This document shows positions 28,873 to 37,402 of a stretch of 64,000 bases of DNA, piece by piece. Each line of letters starts with the position of its first letter. The first letter of the stretch is position 1. A model generated the notes under the pieces. It was not told where the DNA came from and ran no database searches. It worked only from the letters and a program-made list of their open reading frames with translations. Source of the DNA: Deltaproteobacteria bacterium IMCC39146 (GTDB lineage: Bacteria; Desulfobacterota; Desulfuromonadia; Desulfuromonadales; BM103); contig JARUHP010000006.1 in assembly GCA_030005635.1 (NCBI GenBank), positions 62,001-126,000 on the forward strand, given 5' to 3'. Made by a program: the position numbers and the translations under genes.

Positions 28873-29263
28873 CTATTTTGATGGTAGCTCGGCTATACAC
28901 TCTATTTCCACTAAAGCATCTAATGGATTTTGTTTGATTGAAATTGTTGTACGGCTAGGCTTGTGACCTTGAAACCTCTCTTCATATACTTTGTTCATAC
29001 CTTGGAAATCATTCATGTCTTTTATGTAGACTGTCGTTTTTTACGACATTCTTCAGGGTTAAGTCAGAGCCAGCTAAAACAATTGAGAGGTTCTTTAATA
29101 CTCTTTGAGTCTGATCTTCAATGGTTGTTCCGACCAACTTCATTGTGTTTGGATCTAAGGGTGTTTGCCCTGAGCAAAACAACAAATTCCCCAATTTCAT
29201 AGCGTGGAAGTATGGACCAATTGCATCTGGTGCATCATGTACGTTGAGAGGTTCCACGTTCAC
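28873..29263 (-). pseudogene. ridA: ridA (enamine/imine deaminase), frameshifted
   Basis: RidA hydrolyses reactive enamines such as 2-aminoacrylate made by PLP ammonia-lyases. The first frame runs from a GTG at 29263 (AAGGA upstream) through AIGPYFHAMKLGNLLFCSGQTPLDP to LKNVVK. It then breaks at a run of six A (29037-29042, minus strand). Dropping one A continues perfectly as TTVYIKDMNDFQGMN, then the conserved Arg stretch HKPSRTTIS and LDALVEIECIAELPSK to a stop at 28873. So one extra base splits an otherwise complete gene of about 130 codons. A sequencing error or programmed slippage is possible. Confidence 0.85.
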
Positions 29264-29442
29264 TCAAATCCTTGTTTTTGGTTTGTAATGCATAACGGAC
29301 CAAGCTAAGCGAGCTAGAGTTGATCCTTTTCAATTAGCTCAAACACCTCTATCAAGAAGACATCTTCACAGCAGAAAGACCTTCTATACAGTATAAGTTT
29401 TGATCCGCAGGTAACGACCCAAAGTCACCTCCCCAAAAAAGC

Positions 29443-30630
29443 TTATTTCATCATGACCTGAATAATGTTTTCACCTGAAGCAATTTTCTCGATCAGGGCA
29501 GCAGAGGGTTGCACATCAAGTTTCAGGGAACAAGATGCGGCACAACCAGTTTCGAAGATCATATTTTCCATCTCTTCGATATTGATTTTCTCATATCTGA
29601 GCGCATCAAAGACTCCCGCCAGGACACCCACTTGGTTGAAATGCCTGACCACGAGATTGTTTTGAGCTGTTGATTTCTGGCGTTGGTTGACACCATTCAG
29701 TGGCTTGCCGGTGTTCTTGTACGTCTTAATGATATTAATAACTTCATCAGCAACGGCAGCTGTTGATTGATCTGTAGAGGCTCCAACATGAGGCGTACAG
29801 GTGATCAAGCTAGCGAACTCGGTGTCATTGAAGTCAGCCTTGCCGCCTGCGGGTTCGTCTTCGAACACGTCAGAGCCGACCCGAAGCCCCTTCTCTTTGA
29901 TTGCAGCCATGAGATCTTTTGTGTTGACCACTTCGCCGCGCGCAGAGTTGATCAGAATCGAACCGTCCTTCATCTGCGCAAGGAAATCTTTATTGATGAT
30001 TCCTCGGGTGTCATCATTACTCGCAAGGTGAAGACTCAGCACATCGGCCTCGGCAGCAACCTCGTTCATAGTCCCTTTGTACTCAATTCCTAGCTCAACC
30101 GCCTGCTCTTCAGTGAGGCTACGCGACCAAGCAATAATTTCCATGCCCAGCCCCTGGGCCTTCCTGGCAACCGACTTACCTATAGCCCCCATACCGATAA
30201 TACCGAGAGAACGCCCCTTTAAACCACGCGCTTTGCCGTACTCTTTTTTGTTCCATACGCCGTTTCTCAGATCGACGGATGCATTCACGATCCGACGGTC
30301 AGCCGCAATCATCAGGCCGATGGCCAACTCAGCAACAGCATCGGTATTTTTCCCCGGACAGTTCGCAACATGAATGCCCTTTTCATTGGCTGCTTTGAGA
30401 TCTATCGTATTCACGCCTGCACCGGCGCGAAGAATCAGAGACAGATTGGTTGCATTGCCAATTGTATCTGCCTTGACCTTGGTGGAACGGACAATTAAAA
30501 CCTCATTGTCCAGAATGCTTGCGGGCAAGGTTTCGGGATTCAGGTCAGCATCAACGGTAACGTGCGCACCCAGCTCCTCAAGTTGAGAAACAGCCTCATC
30601 AGCAAGTTTGTCAGCGATCAGAATTTTCAT
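29443..30630 (-). CDS. D-3-phosphoglycerate dehydrogenase-like 2-hydroxyacid dehydrogenase
   Basis: A 395-residue NAD-dependent D-2-hydroxyacid dehydrogenase. The nucleotide-binding motif is LGIIGMGAIGKSVARKA. Catalytic Arg, Glu and His appear in NSARGEVVN, SDVFEDEPA and CTPHVGAST. A C-terminal segment of about 75 residues (NNLVVRHFNQVGVLAGVFDALRYEKINIEEMEN) resembles the ACT regulatory domain of SerA. It may make serine, or in this cargo setting reduce or oxidise a 2-oxoacid from the PLP enzyme upstream. It reads in the same direction as that enzyme, 195 bp after it. Confidence 0.85.
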   Translation of the reverse strand: MKILIADKLADEAVSQLEELGAHVTVDADLNPETLPASILDNEVLIVRSTKVKADTIGNATNLSLILRAGAGVNTIDLKAANEKGIHVANCPGKNTDAVAELAIGLMIAADRRIVNASVDLRNGVWNKKEYGKARGLKGRSLGIIGMGAIGKSVARKAQGLGMEIIAWSRSLTEEQAVELGIEYKGTMNEVAAEADVLSLHLASNDDTRGIINKDFLAQMKDGSILINSARGEVVNTKDLMAAIKEKGLRVGSDVFEDEPAGGKADFNDTEFASLITCTPHVGASTDQSTAAVADEVINIIKTYKNTGKPLNGVNQRQKSTAQNNLVVRHFNQVGVLAGVFDALRYEKINIEEMENMIFETGCAASCSLKLDVQPSAALIEKIASGENIIQVMMK

Positions 30631-30825
30631 CTCTAGACTCCTCTTTCTTTACTTTGATGAGTTTAAATGATGTCGAAAACACGAGCTGTCTCAACAGCGA
30701 GAGGGTATTCTTATGAGTCGTAACTTATGAGACCTCCGTTAAAGGAAAAAAAGGGATCAAAAAGTTTCAAAAGAATCAGTATCGCAAACAGTCCCTTCCC
30801 TCTTTTCCCGAGGTGAGGCCATCTG

Positions 30826-32286
30826 CTATACCAAACCAACTCGCTCATTGAATTGTTCAATCAACCGATCTATCTGCTCACCATACTGGGGAATGCTGGT
30901 CCAATACTCAGGATCATCCCACTGAGCATTTAGTTCCTCGGCATCTTTGCCCTGCTGCTCTACCCAGGTGTAGTACTTGAGGTTATGAATTCTTTTGCGT
31001 CCTTGCTCAGTCAGTTCCTCCATATGATCGGTGGACTGTCCACGCAGGTGCTGGTGATAGGCCGCGACGGCGTCCTGTTCGGTGAATTCGCCCCGTTCTT
31101 CGTCAAGCTCGCGTAATCGGCTCTGGTACATTTCCATCGAATCAGTTAATACAGTCATGACCACATCGTTCTCGCCCAGGTCATAGTGTTTGGCGAACTT
31201 AATGGCTGACAACAGGTTGGCAACACCGGAGATACCCAGAAGATCAAGCTGGTTGAGCATTTCTTCGGATACGCCCTGACGCTGCAGGTAATCGTGACCT
31301 ACCTGTGTGTTGAAAAGACGAATCAATGACATTGGCCCCTCATCATCGATAGATATGACCATGTCTGTATTCTTCACATTGTGGACCCAGGGAATATGCT
31401 TGTCTCCGATCCCCTCGATACGGTGCGCGCCAAAACCGTTCTCCAGCAGAGTTGGACATTGTAATGCTTCGCAGGCAGCAATTTTACTGCCGGGATATTG
31501 TTTCTTAAGGTAGTCACCGCTGGCGATGGTTCCAGCGGACCCAGTGGTGTAAACCGCTCCGCGGAACTGGTCGCTCGGCCCCATGAAATTTTCAAGAACC
31601 TCGCCCATGGCGTGACCGGTGACTTCATGATGCCAGAGATAGTTGCCGAGCTCATCGAACTGGTTAAAGATAACCAGGTCCTGGCCTGAATTACGCAACT
31701 CCCAACACTTGTCGAAGATCTCTTTCACGTTGCTCTCGCTACCAGGAGTCTTGATCGTTTCACCAGCGACTTTGGCTAACCAGTCGAAGCGTTCTGAACT
31801 CATACCTTCCGGCAGAATGGCGATCGACTCGCAGCCAAGCAGGTTCGAGTCGTAGGCACCTCCTCGGCAGTAGTTGCCGGTAGAAGGCCAGACGGCTTTC
31901 TGACTGGTTGGATCGAATTGGCCGGTAACCAAGCGCGGAACAAGACAACCAAAGGCAGCGCCAACTTTGTGCGCACCGGTGGGGAACCATTTACCAACCA
32001 CTGCAACAATTTTTGCCTTAATACCGGAAATTTCAGGCGGGATTTCGATGTAATTGACCCCGCCATAATTGCCACCCGATTCGGTCGGCTGATTCTTCCA
32101 GGTAATGCGGAACAGATTGGTAGGGTTAAAATCCCAAAGCCCGATATCCTGCAACTGTTGCTTGATCTTGTCCGGGATCAGACTGGGGTCCTTCTGCTGG
32201 GCCAAGGTGGGAATAATGATTTTTCGCTCGCGGGCCAGTTCAACGGTTCTTGCGAGTGCTTCTTCTTTGATAGTTAGATCGATCAT
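30826..32286 (-). CDS. fold-type II PLP-dependent enzyme, substrate unknown
   Basis: A 486-residue protein of the tryptophan-synthase-beta/cysteine-synthase superfamily. The likely PLP lysine is Lys107 in TGAHKVGAAFG, and the phosphate-binding glycine loop is TGSAGTIASG. PSTGNYCRGGAYDSNLLG matches the substrate-side Asn loop. It is about 100-150 residues longer than cysteine synthase, with extra C-terminal helices. I know this group only as uncharacterised PLP-dependent lyases. It lies between a TRAP transporter and a 2-hydroxyacid dehydrogenase, so a beta-elimination or deamination of the imported compound is plausible. Confidence 0.8.
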   Translation of the reverse strand: MIDLTIKEEALARTVELARERKIIIPTLAQQKDPSLIPDKIKQQLQDIGLWDFNPTNLFRITWKNQPTESGGNYGGVNYIEIPPEISGIKAKIVAVVGKWFPTGAHKVGAAFGCLVPRLVTGQFDPTSQKAVWPSTGNYCRGGAYDSNLLGCESIAILPEGMSSERFDWLAKVAGETIKTPGSESNVKEIFDKCWELRNSGQDLVIFNQFDELGNYLWHHEVTGHAMGEVLENFMGPSDQFRGAVYTTGSAGTIASGDYLKKQYPGSKIAACEALQCPTLLENGFGAHRIEGIGDKHIPWVHNVKNTDMVISIDDEGPMSLIRLFNTQVGHDYLQRQGVSEEMLNQLDLLGISGVANLLSAIKFAKHYDLGENDVVMTVLTDSMEMYQSRLRELDEERGEFTEQDAVAAYHQHLRGQSTDHMEELTEQGRKRIHNLKYYTWVEQQGKDAEELNAQWDDPEYWTSIPQYGEQIDRLIEQFNERVGLV

Positions 32287-32434
32287 TGTAGCGATTCTCC
32301 TGTTATCTAAATTTGTTCTGGGTCTTTGTTGTTGAGATAATCTGCAGGTTTAGCAGGGTCTCGTATCAGTCGTTATGTTGCCAGTGTTATAATCAAGTTC
32401 GATGATGTTCTCTTTGCCGAATGCCACCACGCCC

Positions 32435-33721
32435 TTACATGAAGCCAAGGAATTTGGGAACAGTTAAGGTCAGTGCAGGAATGTAGGTGACCAACAGCAC
32501 CGCTATGATCAGGGCAACGATAAACGGCCAAACCTCTTTGGAAATCCCCTCAAGAGTAACCTTGCCGACGGCACAGCAGGTAAACAGGCAGGCCCCTAAA
32601 GGGGGAGTCGCCAAACCAATAGTGAGGTTAAGACACATGACCGTGCCGAAGTGAAGCGGATGAATCCCAATTTTCGTAGCCAACGGGGCAAGCACCGGCC
32701 CCAAGATGATAAGTGCGGGGATACTGTCCATGAAGCAGCCGATTATCAGCAACAAAATATTTATCAAAAGCAAAATCAAATACTTATTGTCAGTCATTGA
32801 CAGGACAAGGCTGGAAATTGCCTGAGGTACTTGTTCTGTCGTCATCAACCAAACGAAAATCCCTGCGGTCGACAGTACAATAAATGCAACTCCCGAGGCT
32901 CGGGTCATGTTGCAGAGCATCTCCCAGATGTGACGCAGAGTGAGATTCCGATAGATAAAGAAACCGACAACCAGGGCATAAAGGACAGCGATAGCCGCCG
33001 CTTCTGTCGGAGTGAAAATCCCACCTAGAATTCCTCCTAGAATAATTACAGGCATCATCAGGGAGAAAAAGGCATCCTTGAATGACGTTGAAACTTCCTT
33101 GAAAGTCGCTCTGTGTTCCTCTTTTGGATAGCCTCTCTTCTTTGAAATCCGATGAGAAAACACCATCAGCACGACACCCATCAACAGCCCCGGAACAATT
33201 CCCGCGGCAAACAGTCCGGCAATAGAGACCTGCATATAGGCTCCATAAAGAACCATGATGATCGATGGCGGAATAATTGGTCCGATACAGGAGGAAGCTG
33301 CGGTGATCGCGGCGGCGAAGTTACGATGATACCCTTTTTTCTCCATACCGGGGATCAACATGGTTCCTAACGCTGCGGAATCAGCGACGGCGCTGCCGGT
33401 AAGCCCAGCGAACAACATGCTGGCCAAGACATTGGCGTGAGCCAAACCACCCCAAAAGTGACCGACCAGTTTAGTAGCGAGGTTGATCACCCGGTTAGTC
33501 AGCCCGGCTGTATTCATGAGTTCACCGGCTAAAATGAATAATGGCATCGCCATCAGCGGAAAGAGGTTGATACTGTTAAAAAAACGCATTGGAAATATTG
33601 AGAACAGACTTGGGCCACCGAGGTCCAGCACTATGAAGATAGAGACAACACCCAAGACATAGGCCACCGGCATACCAAGCAGCAAAAAAGCAAAAAAGAC
33701 CAACACCATCATTAACGACAT
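32435..33721 (-). CDS. dctM: TRAP transporter large permease (DctM), cargo copy 1
   Basis: A 428-residue, roughly 12-helix TRAP permease with the family signatures LFAGLTGSAVADSAALGTMLIPGM, IIPPSIIMVLYGAYMQVS and NLTIGLATPPLGACLFTCC. GGGGAGG precedes the ATG. It is the last of the leftward dctP-dctQ-dctM set in the element. It is clearly different in sequence from the host TRAP permease at 14331 and from cargo copy 2 at 37403, so the three systems probably serve different solutes. Confidence 0.92.
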   Translation of the reverse strand: MSLMMVLVFFAFLLLGMPVAYVLGVVSIFIVLDLGGPSLFSIFPMRFFNSINLFPLMAMPLFILAGELMNTAGLTNRVINLATKLVGHFWGGLAHANVLASMLFAGLTGSAVADSAALGTMLIPGMEKKGYHRNFAAAITAASSCIGPIIPPSIIMVLYGAYMQVSIAGLFAAGIVPGLLMGVVLMVFSHRISKKRGYPKEEHRATFKEVSTSFKDAFFSLMMPVIILGGILGGIFTPTEAAAIAVLYALVVGFFIYRNLTLRHIWEMLCNMTRASGVAFIVLSTAGIFVWLMTTEQVPQAISSLVLSMTDNKYLILLLINILLLIIGCFMDSIPALIILGPVLAPLATKIGIHPLHFGTVMCLNLTIGLATPPLGACLFTCCAVGKVTLEGISKEVWPFIVALIIAVLLVTYIPALTLTVPKFLGFM

Positions 33722-33733
33722 AAGTCCTCCCCG

Positions 33734-34288
33734 TTACTCAGCATGTACTTCGTAATGGACTTCATATGGAGATTTCGTGGAGCGCCAGGAAAGCTGGTCA
33801 ATCAACATTTGAAGTGCCAACTGAATGATCGTCAAGGTCGCGCCAACGGGGATTGACAAGAGAGGGTAGTACATCGTGATGCCGAGTGAAGGTGCAACCT
33901 GGAGTTTAGCTTTTGTTGCCATCTTCAGACCTTCTAAAGCAAGAATCACTAAAAACCACATTACCAGAGAGTCTGAGGCCAGCTTTGTTATCCTCTGTAG
34001 CCAAAGAGGGAATCTTTCGACCAGAAATGTAACACCGAGATTTTCGCGGTGTCGAGTGACAATAGACATACCAATGAGGACCATCCAGATCATCAGGAAC
34101 TTCGAGAGTTCTTCTGACCATGCCAAAGGCATGGAAAAAACGTAGCGGGCAAAGACCCCTGCAATGACTATGCAGACCATAGACCCGCCCACAAGGCCAC
34201 CAAAAAGGTTACATACAAAATCGAGACCGGAAGCCAACATTTCAACCTTGCCTTTAATTTTGTTCTGCCAAGTTTCTTGAGAGCCCAT
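33734..34288 (-). CDS. dctQ: TRAP transporter small permease (DctQ), cargo copy 1
   Basis: A DctQ subunit with four transmembrane helices and the typical YVFSMPLAWSEELSKFLMIWMVLIGMSIVTRHRENLG block. I prefer the ATG at 34288 (184 aa), which has AAAGGG 7 nt upstream, over the ATG at 34321 with no ribosome site. Spacing to dctM is 12 bp. Confidence 0.88.
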   Translation of the reverse strand: MGSQETWQNKIKGKVEMLASGLDFVCNLFGGLVGGSMVCIVIAGVFARYVFSMPLAWSEELSKFLMIWMVLIGMSIVTRHRENLGVTFLVERFPLWLQRITKLASDSLVMWFLVILALEGLKMATKAKLQVAPSLGITMYYPLLSIPVGATLTIIQLALQMLIDQLSWRSTKSPYEVHYEVHAE

Positions 34289-34457
34289 GCTTTTCCCTTT
34301 GCAAGACCTTGTGATTTTCATCGCGGCGAACCAGTCTTGCCATTTTTTCTATGTGTACTTCGGTTGTCAAAGGCTTGCCACGGGCACCGGAACGATACCC
34401 GCGACAAACCCTCTGTTATGCTAATTAAACTGAGTGATTTTTCTTTGAAGTTGAAGG

Positions 34458-35537
34458 TTACTTGGTATAGCCAAGCTTCTTTTTCGAATCCTCAACAGCC
34501 TGAATATAGTCATTAAGCAAATCTTCACCCTCTTTACCAAGACTTTCCTTGACGTATTTTTTCATGGAAGGAATCGTTGCATTGGCAAAACCTTCTATTT
34601 CTTTAGGTGTTGGTGAATAAATTTCCATCTGCTCGCCAAGGAAAGGGAGTCCCTTGCTCTTGTCTGCAGAGACAATGGAAGTGATGCCACGTCCGGCAAC
34701 ACGGGCAACTCGAGCGGCATCGACAACTACGTTCTGATGCTCTGGAGAGAGAGACTGGAACCAGTCATCATTGACCAGAAGGAAGCCGACTGCATACATG
34801 TGACTGGTAAGAGTCATATATTTTTGTACTTCCTGAAATTTTCCCTGAACGGTGTAACCGATGGGGTTGTGCTGACCATCAATGACGCCTGTTTGCAGAG
34901 AGGTGTAGAGTTCGGCCCAGGACATAGGGATCGCAGAGGCGCCCATCGACTCAAAGAACTTGATGTGGCTCGGCAACGTCATGGTGCGGAACTTCAGGCC
35001 CTTCATGTCTGCAACACTTTTGATGGGTCTCGTGTTGTTAGTGATATGATAAAAACCATCCTGTCCATAAAAGCCTAAGCTTCGCAGTCCGGTTTTTTCA
35101 AGGATGAGTTTGTCAACTTTCTGGCCAAAGGCGCCATCCCAGACATCGTATGCAACAGAGTGGTTGGGGACCAAGTAAGGGATGTCAAACGCTCCGTAGA
35201 GCGGAAAGAAAGAACCCATTGAGCCAGCAGTTGCAAGATTGACATGAATTAGCCCACCCTTAAGCATTTCCATCATTTCGCGCTCTTGCCCAAGAACCGC
35301 CGCCGGGAAGAGTCGAACTTCTATCTCACGGTTAGTTCCTGCTTCAACAAGGTTTTTAAACACTGCAGCAGTTGCACCATCAACACTCAGATAGGGATCT
35401 TCACTGGAAACAAAAGCAAGTTTGATGACGCTTTTAGCATGTGCGGTACCAGTTAGCGGAGTTAGGAAAAAAGTCATTAACATGGTCAGGGCCAAACATA
35501 AACATAAGGGGGCTGCTAAAAATTTTCTCGTTTTCAT
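34458..35537 (-). CDS. dctP: TRAP transporter substrate-binding protein (DctP), cargo copy 1
   Basis: A 359-residue exported binding protein (signal peptide ending TAHA-K near residue 34). It belongs to the C4-dicarboxylate-type DctP group: FPAAVLGQEREMMEMLKGGLIHVNL, the gate region MKGLKFRTMTLPSHIKFFESMGASAIPMSWAELYTSLQTGVIDGQHNP, with the Arg that normally contacts the substrate carboxylate. AAGGAG precedes the ATG. It is transcribed divergently from the Lrp regulator gene. Confidence 0.92.
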   Translation of the reverse strand: MKTRKFLAAPLCLCLALTMLMTFFLTPLTGTAHAKSVIKLAFVSSEDPYLSVDGATAAVFKNLVEAGTNREIEVRLFPAAVLGQEREMMEMLKGGLIHVNLATAGSMGSFFPLYGAFDIPYLVPNHSVAYDVWDGAFGQKVDKLILEKTGLRSLGFYGQDGFYHITNNTRPIKSVADMKGLKFRTMTLPSHIKFFESMGASAIPMSWAELYTSLQTGVIDGQHNPIGYTVQGKFQEVQKYMTLTSHMYAVGFLLVNDDWFQSLSPEHQNVVVDAARVARVAGRGITSIVSADKSKGLPFLGEQMEIYSPTPKEIEGFANATIPSMKKYVKESLGKEGEDLLNDYIQAVEDSKKKLGYTK

Positions 35538-35822
35538 TGTTTTCTCCTTGTTTGATGTCAGTAAAGGTTTAATGGTCCACCGGGCGATAGCAAATGATCT
35601 TTATTCTCATGTCCAGAGCAACCAGACAAAATGACGAAGAAAACAGTGTTTTAAATTCTACACCACTGTCTGAGATAATAATCTGCAAAGATCGCTATTT
35701 TTCATGTTTGTCTTGGCGAAACGAGGGCAATAAACGCAGTAATTATCCCCCCCAAGTGTTTCGCTCGACTATTTTGACTGTGAGTTTATGTCGATATTTG
35801 GTAAGATCGTCAAAATCAGAAG

Positions 35823-35883
35823 ACAAAACCCTGCTTATTTGAGGATATATCGTGTTAACAGATGCGCTATCTCAGGGTTTTGT
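35823..35883. promoter_or_regulatory. 11-bp inverted repeat between dctP and lrp (candidate operator)
   Basis: In the 376-bp divergent region 35538-35913 the arms ACAAAACCCTG (35823-35833) and CAGGGTTTTGT (35873-35883) form a perfect inverted repeat. Their centres are 50 bp apart, about five helical turns, which suits an Lrp-type octamer or a loop. It lies about 30 bp upstream of the lrp-like gene. The rest of the region holds no gene that I can support. Confidence 0.6.
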
Positions 35884-35913
35884 GCAGAATCTTATTTTTA
35901 ATAGGAATAGAAC

Positions 35914-36387
35914 ATGGACGCTTTCGACGCCAATCTGCTCAATCTCATCCAGCAGAACAACCGTCTAACCACGGAACAAATGAGCGAGGCCATAGGCCTG
36001 TCACCAACTGCTTGTCAACGGCGGCTGAAGAAATTTCGTGAAAACGGTACCATCGCCGCTGACATCTCCGTCATCTCCCCCGAATCAGTTGGACGGCGCA
36101 TGACCATGATCGTGCAGGTTTCCCTGGAGCGGGAGCAACCGGAGCATCTTGACAAGTTCAAAGAATCGATGCTCGCCACCCAAGAAGTCATGCAATGCTA
36201 TTACGTCACTGGAAGTTCAGACTTCATCCTGATCCTAACTGCAAAAGACATGCAGGATTACGACAATTTCACTCGCAGGTTCTTCTTCGACAACCCGAAC
36301 ATTCAGCATTTCAACACAAGCGTGGTTATGGACCATGTCAAGGTTGGCCTATCAATTCCGATCGAAGCCGATAAAGATTCCAAGTAG
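35914..36387 (+). CDS. Lrp/AsnC family transcriptional regulator
   Basis: A 157-residue regulator with an N-terminal AsnC-type helix-turn-helix (FDANLLNLIQQNNRLTTEQMSEAIGLSPTACQRRLKKFRENGTI) and a C-terminal RAM/ligand domain (VMQCYYVTGSSDFILILTAKDMQDYDNF). Such proteins sense amino acids. As the only regulator in the cargo, set between the two transport/catabolic halves, it most likely controls them in response to the imported amino compound. AsnC-type regulators also accompany ectoine catabolic operons. Confidence 0.93.
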   Translation: MDAFDANLLNLIQQNNRLTTEQMSEAIGLSPTACQRRLKKFRENGTIAADISVISPESVGRRMTMIVQVSLEREQPEHLDKFKESMLATQEVMQCYYVTGSSDFILILTAKDMQDYDNFTRRFFFDNPNIQHFNTSVVMDHVKVGLSIPIEADKDSK

Positions 36388-36409
36388 GAAAAGAAGTCAC
36401 GCACAATCT

Positions 36410-37384
36410 TCATGGAGCTGTGATTGCTATTGGTTTTGGGGCTTCAGATGCTCTGGCCGTAATCGTCAAGTAAAGCAAGCCTACGAACAATAAACAGACA
36501 CCTAACAACGCCGTCCCTGTCAACCGCTCACCCACCACCAATACTCCCAAGCTGGTAGCTACCAACGGTTCTGCCAGATTCAAAGTGGCGACATTTGCCA
36601 AGGGCACCACTTTCAGACCGTTGGCCAAAAGCCAGTAGGGAGCAGCGGTAGCAAACAATCCCAGATAGCAAACAACTTCCATACCACCGGGCAAGGCCAA
36701 CCACTGCAGGTCCGCTGACATGACGACTGGAGCCAAGAAGAGCGCACCCAAACAGGAAACGAGCGCCACAACCGTCATCGGTGTCTGATATTGGACAACC
36801 TTTTTAATAATGGCATTGTACCAAGAGTAGGAAGCACCTGCCCCGACAGCCATGAGTACTCCCGATAAGTCAACGCTTGCGCCGCTCTTTGTTAGGGTCA
36901 GAAAACAGCATCCTAAAATGGCCAGGCCCGTTGCCACAAACCAGTGTTTGTTGAGACGCTCCCCATGCAGCAGGTAACCAAGAACTCCAGCAAAAACCGG
37001 TGTACAACCAATAAAAATAGTGGTGCCGACAGCCACTCCAGTTTTAGCGATGGCACTAAAAAACAGCAGATTAAAAAAAGCCATTCCCAAGGCCGCACCA
37101 ACGATTGGCAGCAGTGGCCAGCGCCCCCCGCTATTGAGCTGCTTTCTGCCGATGGCGATAGCAAGAAGGACCAGGGCACCAAGAGCCAAACGCAGTCCGC
37201 CAAGCACTTGTGGTTGGGCTGCCAGCGGGGCAAAAGTCTGTACCGTGCCTGTGGTCCCCCAAAGAACTGCGGCGGCTAAGATTTGCCACTGTCCTTGGAT
37301 TTGTTGGGCTTGCTCTAAGTTGGTGTTTTTCAATTTAGTTTTGTCGGCCTGCGTTCGGCCAGCCCGCAAGGACCGAGCGAGCAC
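36410..37384 (-). CDS. EamA/DMT-family transporter
   Basis: A 324-residue membrane protein with ten predicted helices in two EamA repeats (ILAAAVLWGTTGTVQ and the second half ending LGVCLLFVGLLYLTITAR). Such permeases often export amino acids or metabolites. The start is uncertain: GTG at 37384 or a TTG 16 codons later; neither has a strong ribosome site. It follows dctM copy 2 by 18 bp and is convergent with the Lrp gene (22-bp gap). Confidence 0.87.
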   Translation of the reverse strand: MLARSLRAGRTQADKTKLKNTNLEQAQQIQGQWQILAAAVLWGTTGTVQTFAPLAAQPQVLGGLRLALGALVLLAIAIGRKQLNSGGRWPLLPIVGAALGMAFFNLLFFSAIAKTGVAVGTTIFIGCTPVFAGVLGYLLHGERLNKHWFVATGLAILGCCFLTLTKSGASVDLSGVLMAVGAGASYSWYNAIIKKVVQYQTPMTVVALVSCLGALFLAPVVMSADLQWLALPGGMEVVCYLGLFATAAPYWLLANGLKVVPLANVATLNLAEPLVATSLGVLVVGERLTGTALLGVCLLFVGLLYLTITARASEAPKPIAITAP

Positions 37385-37402
37385 TTCAGGGTTATTGGAT
37401 TG

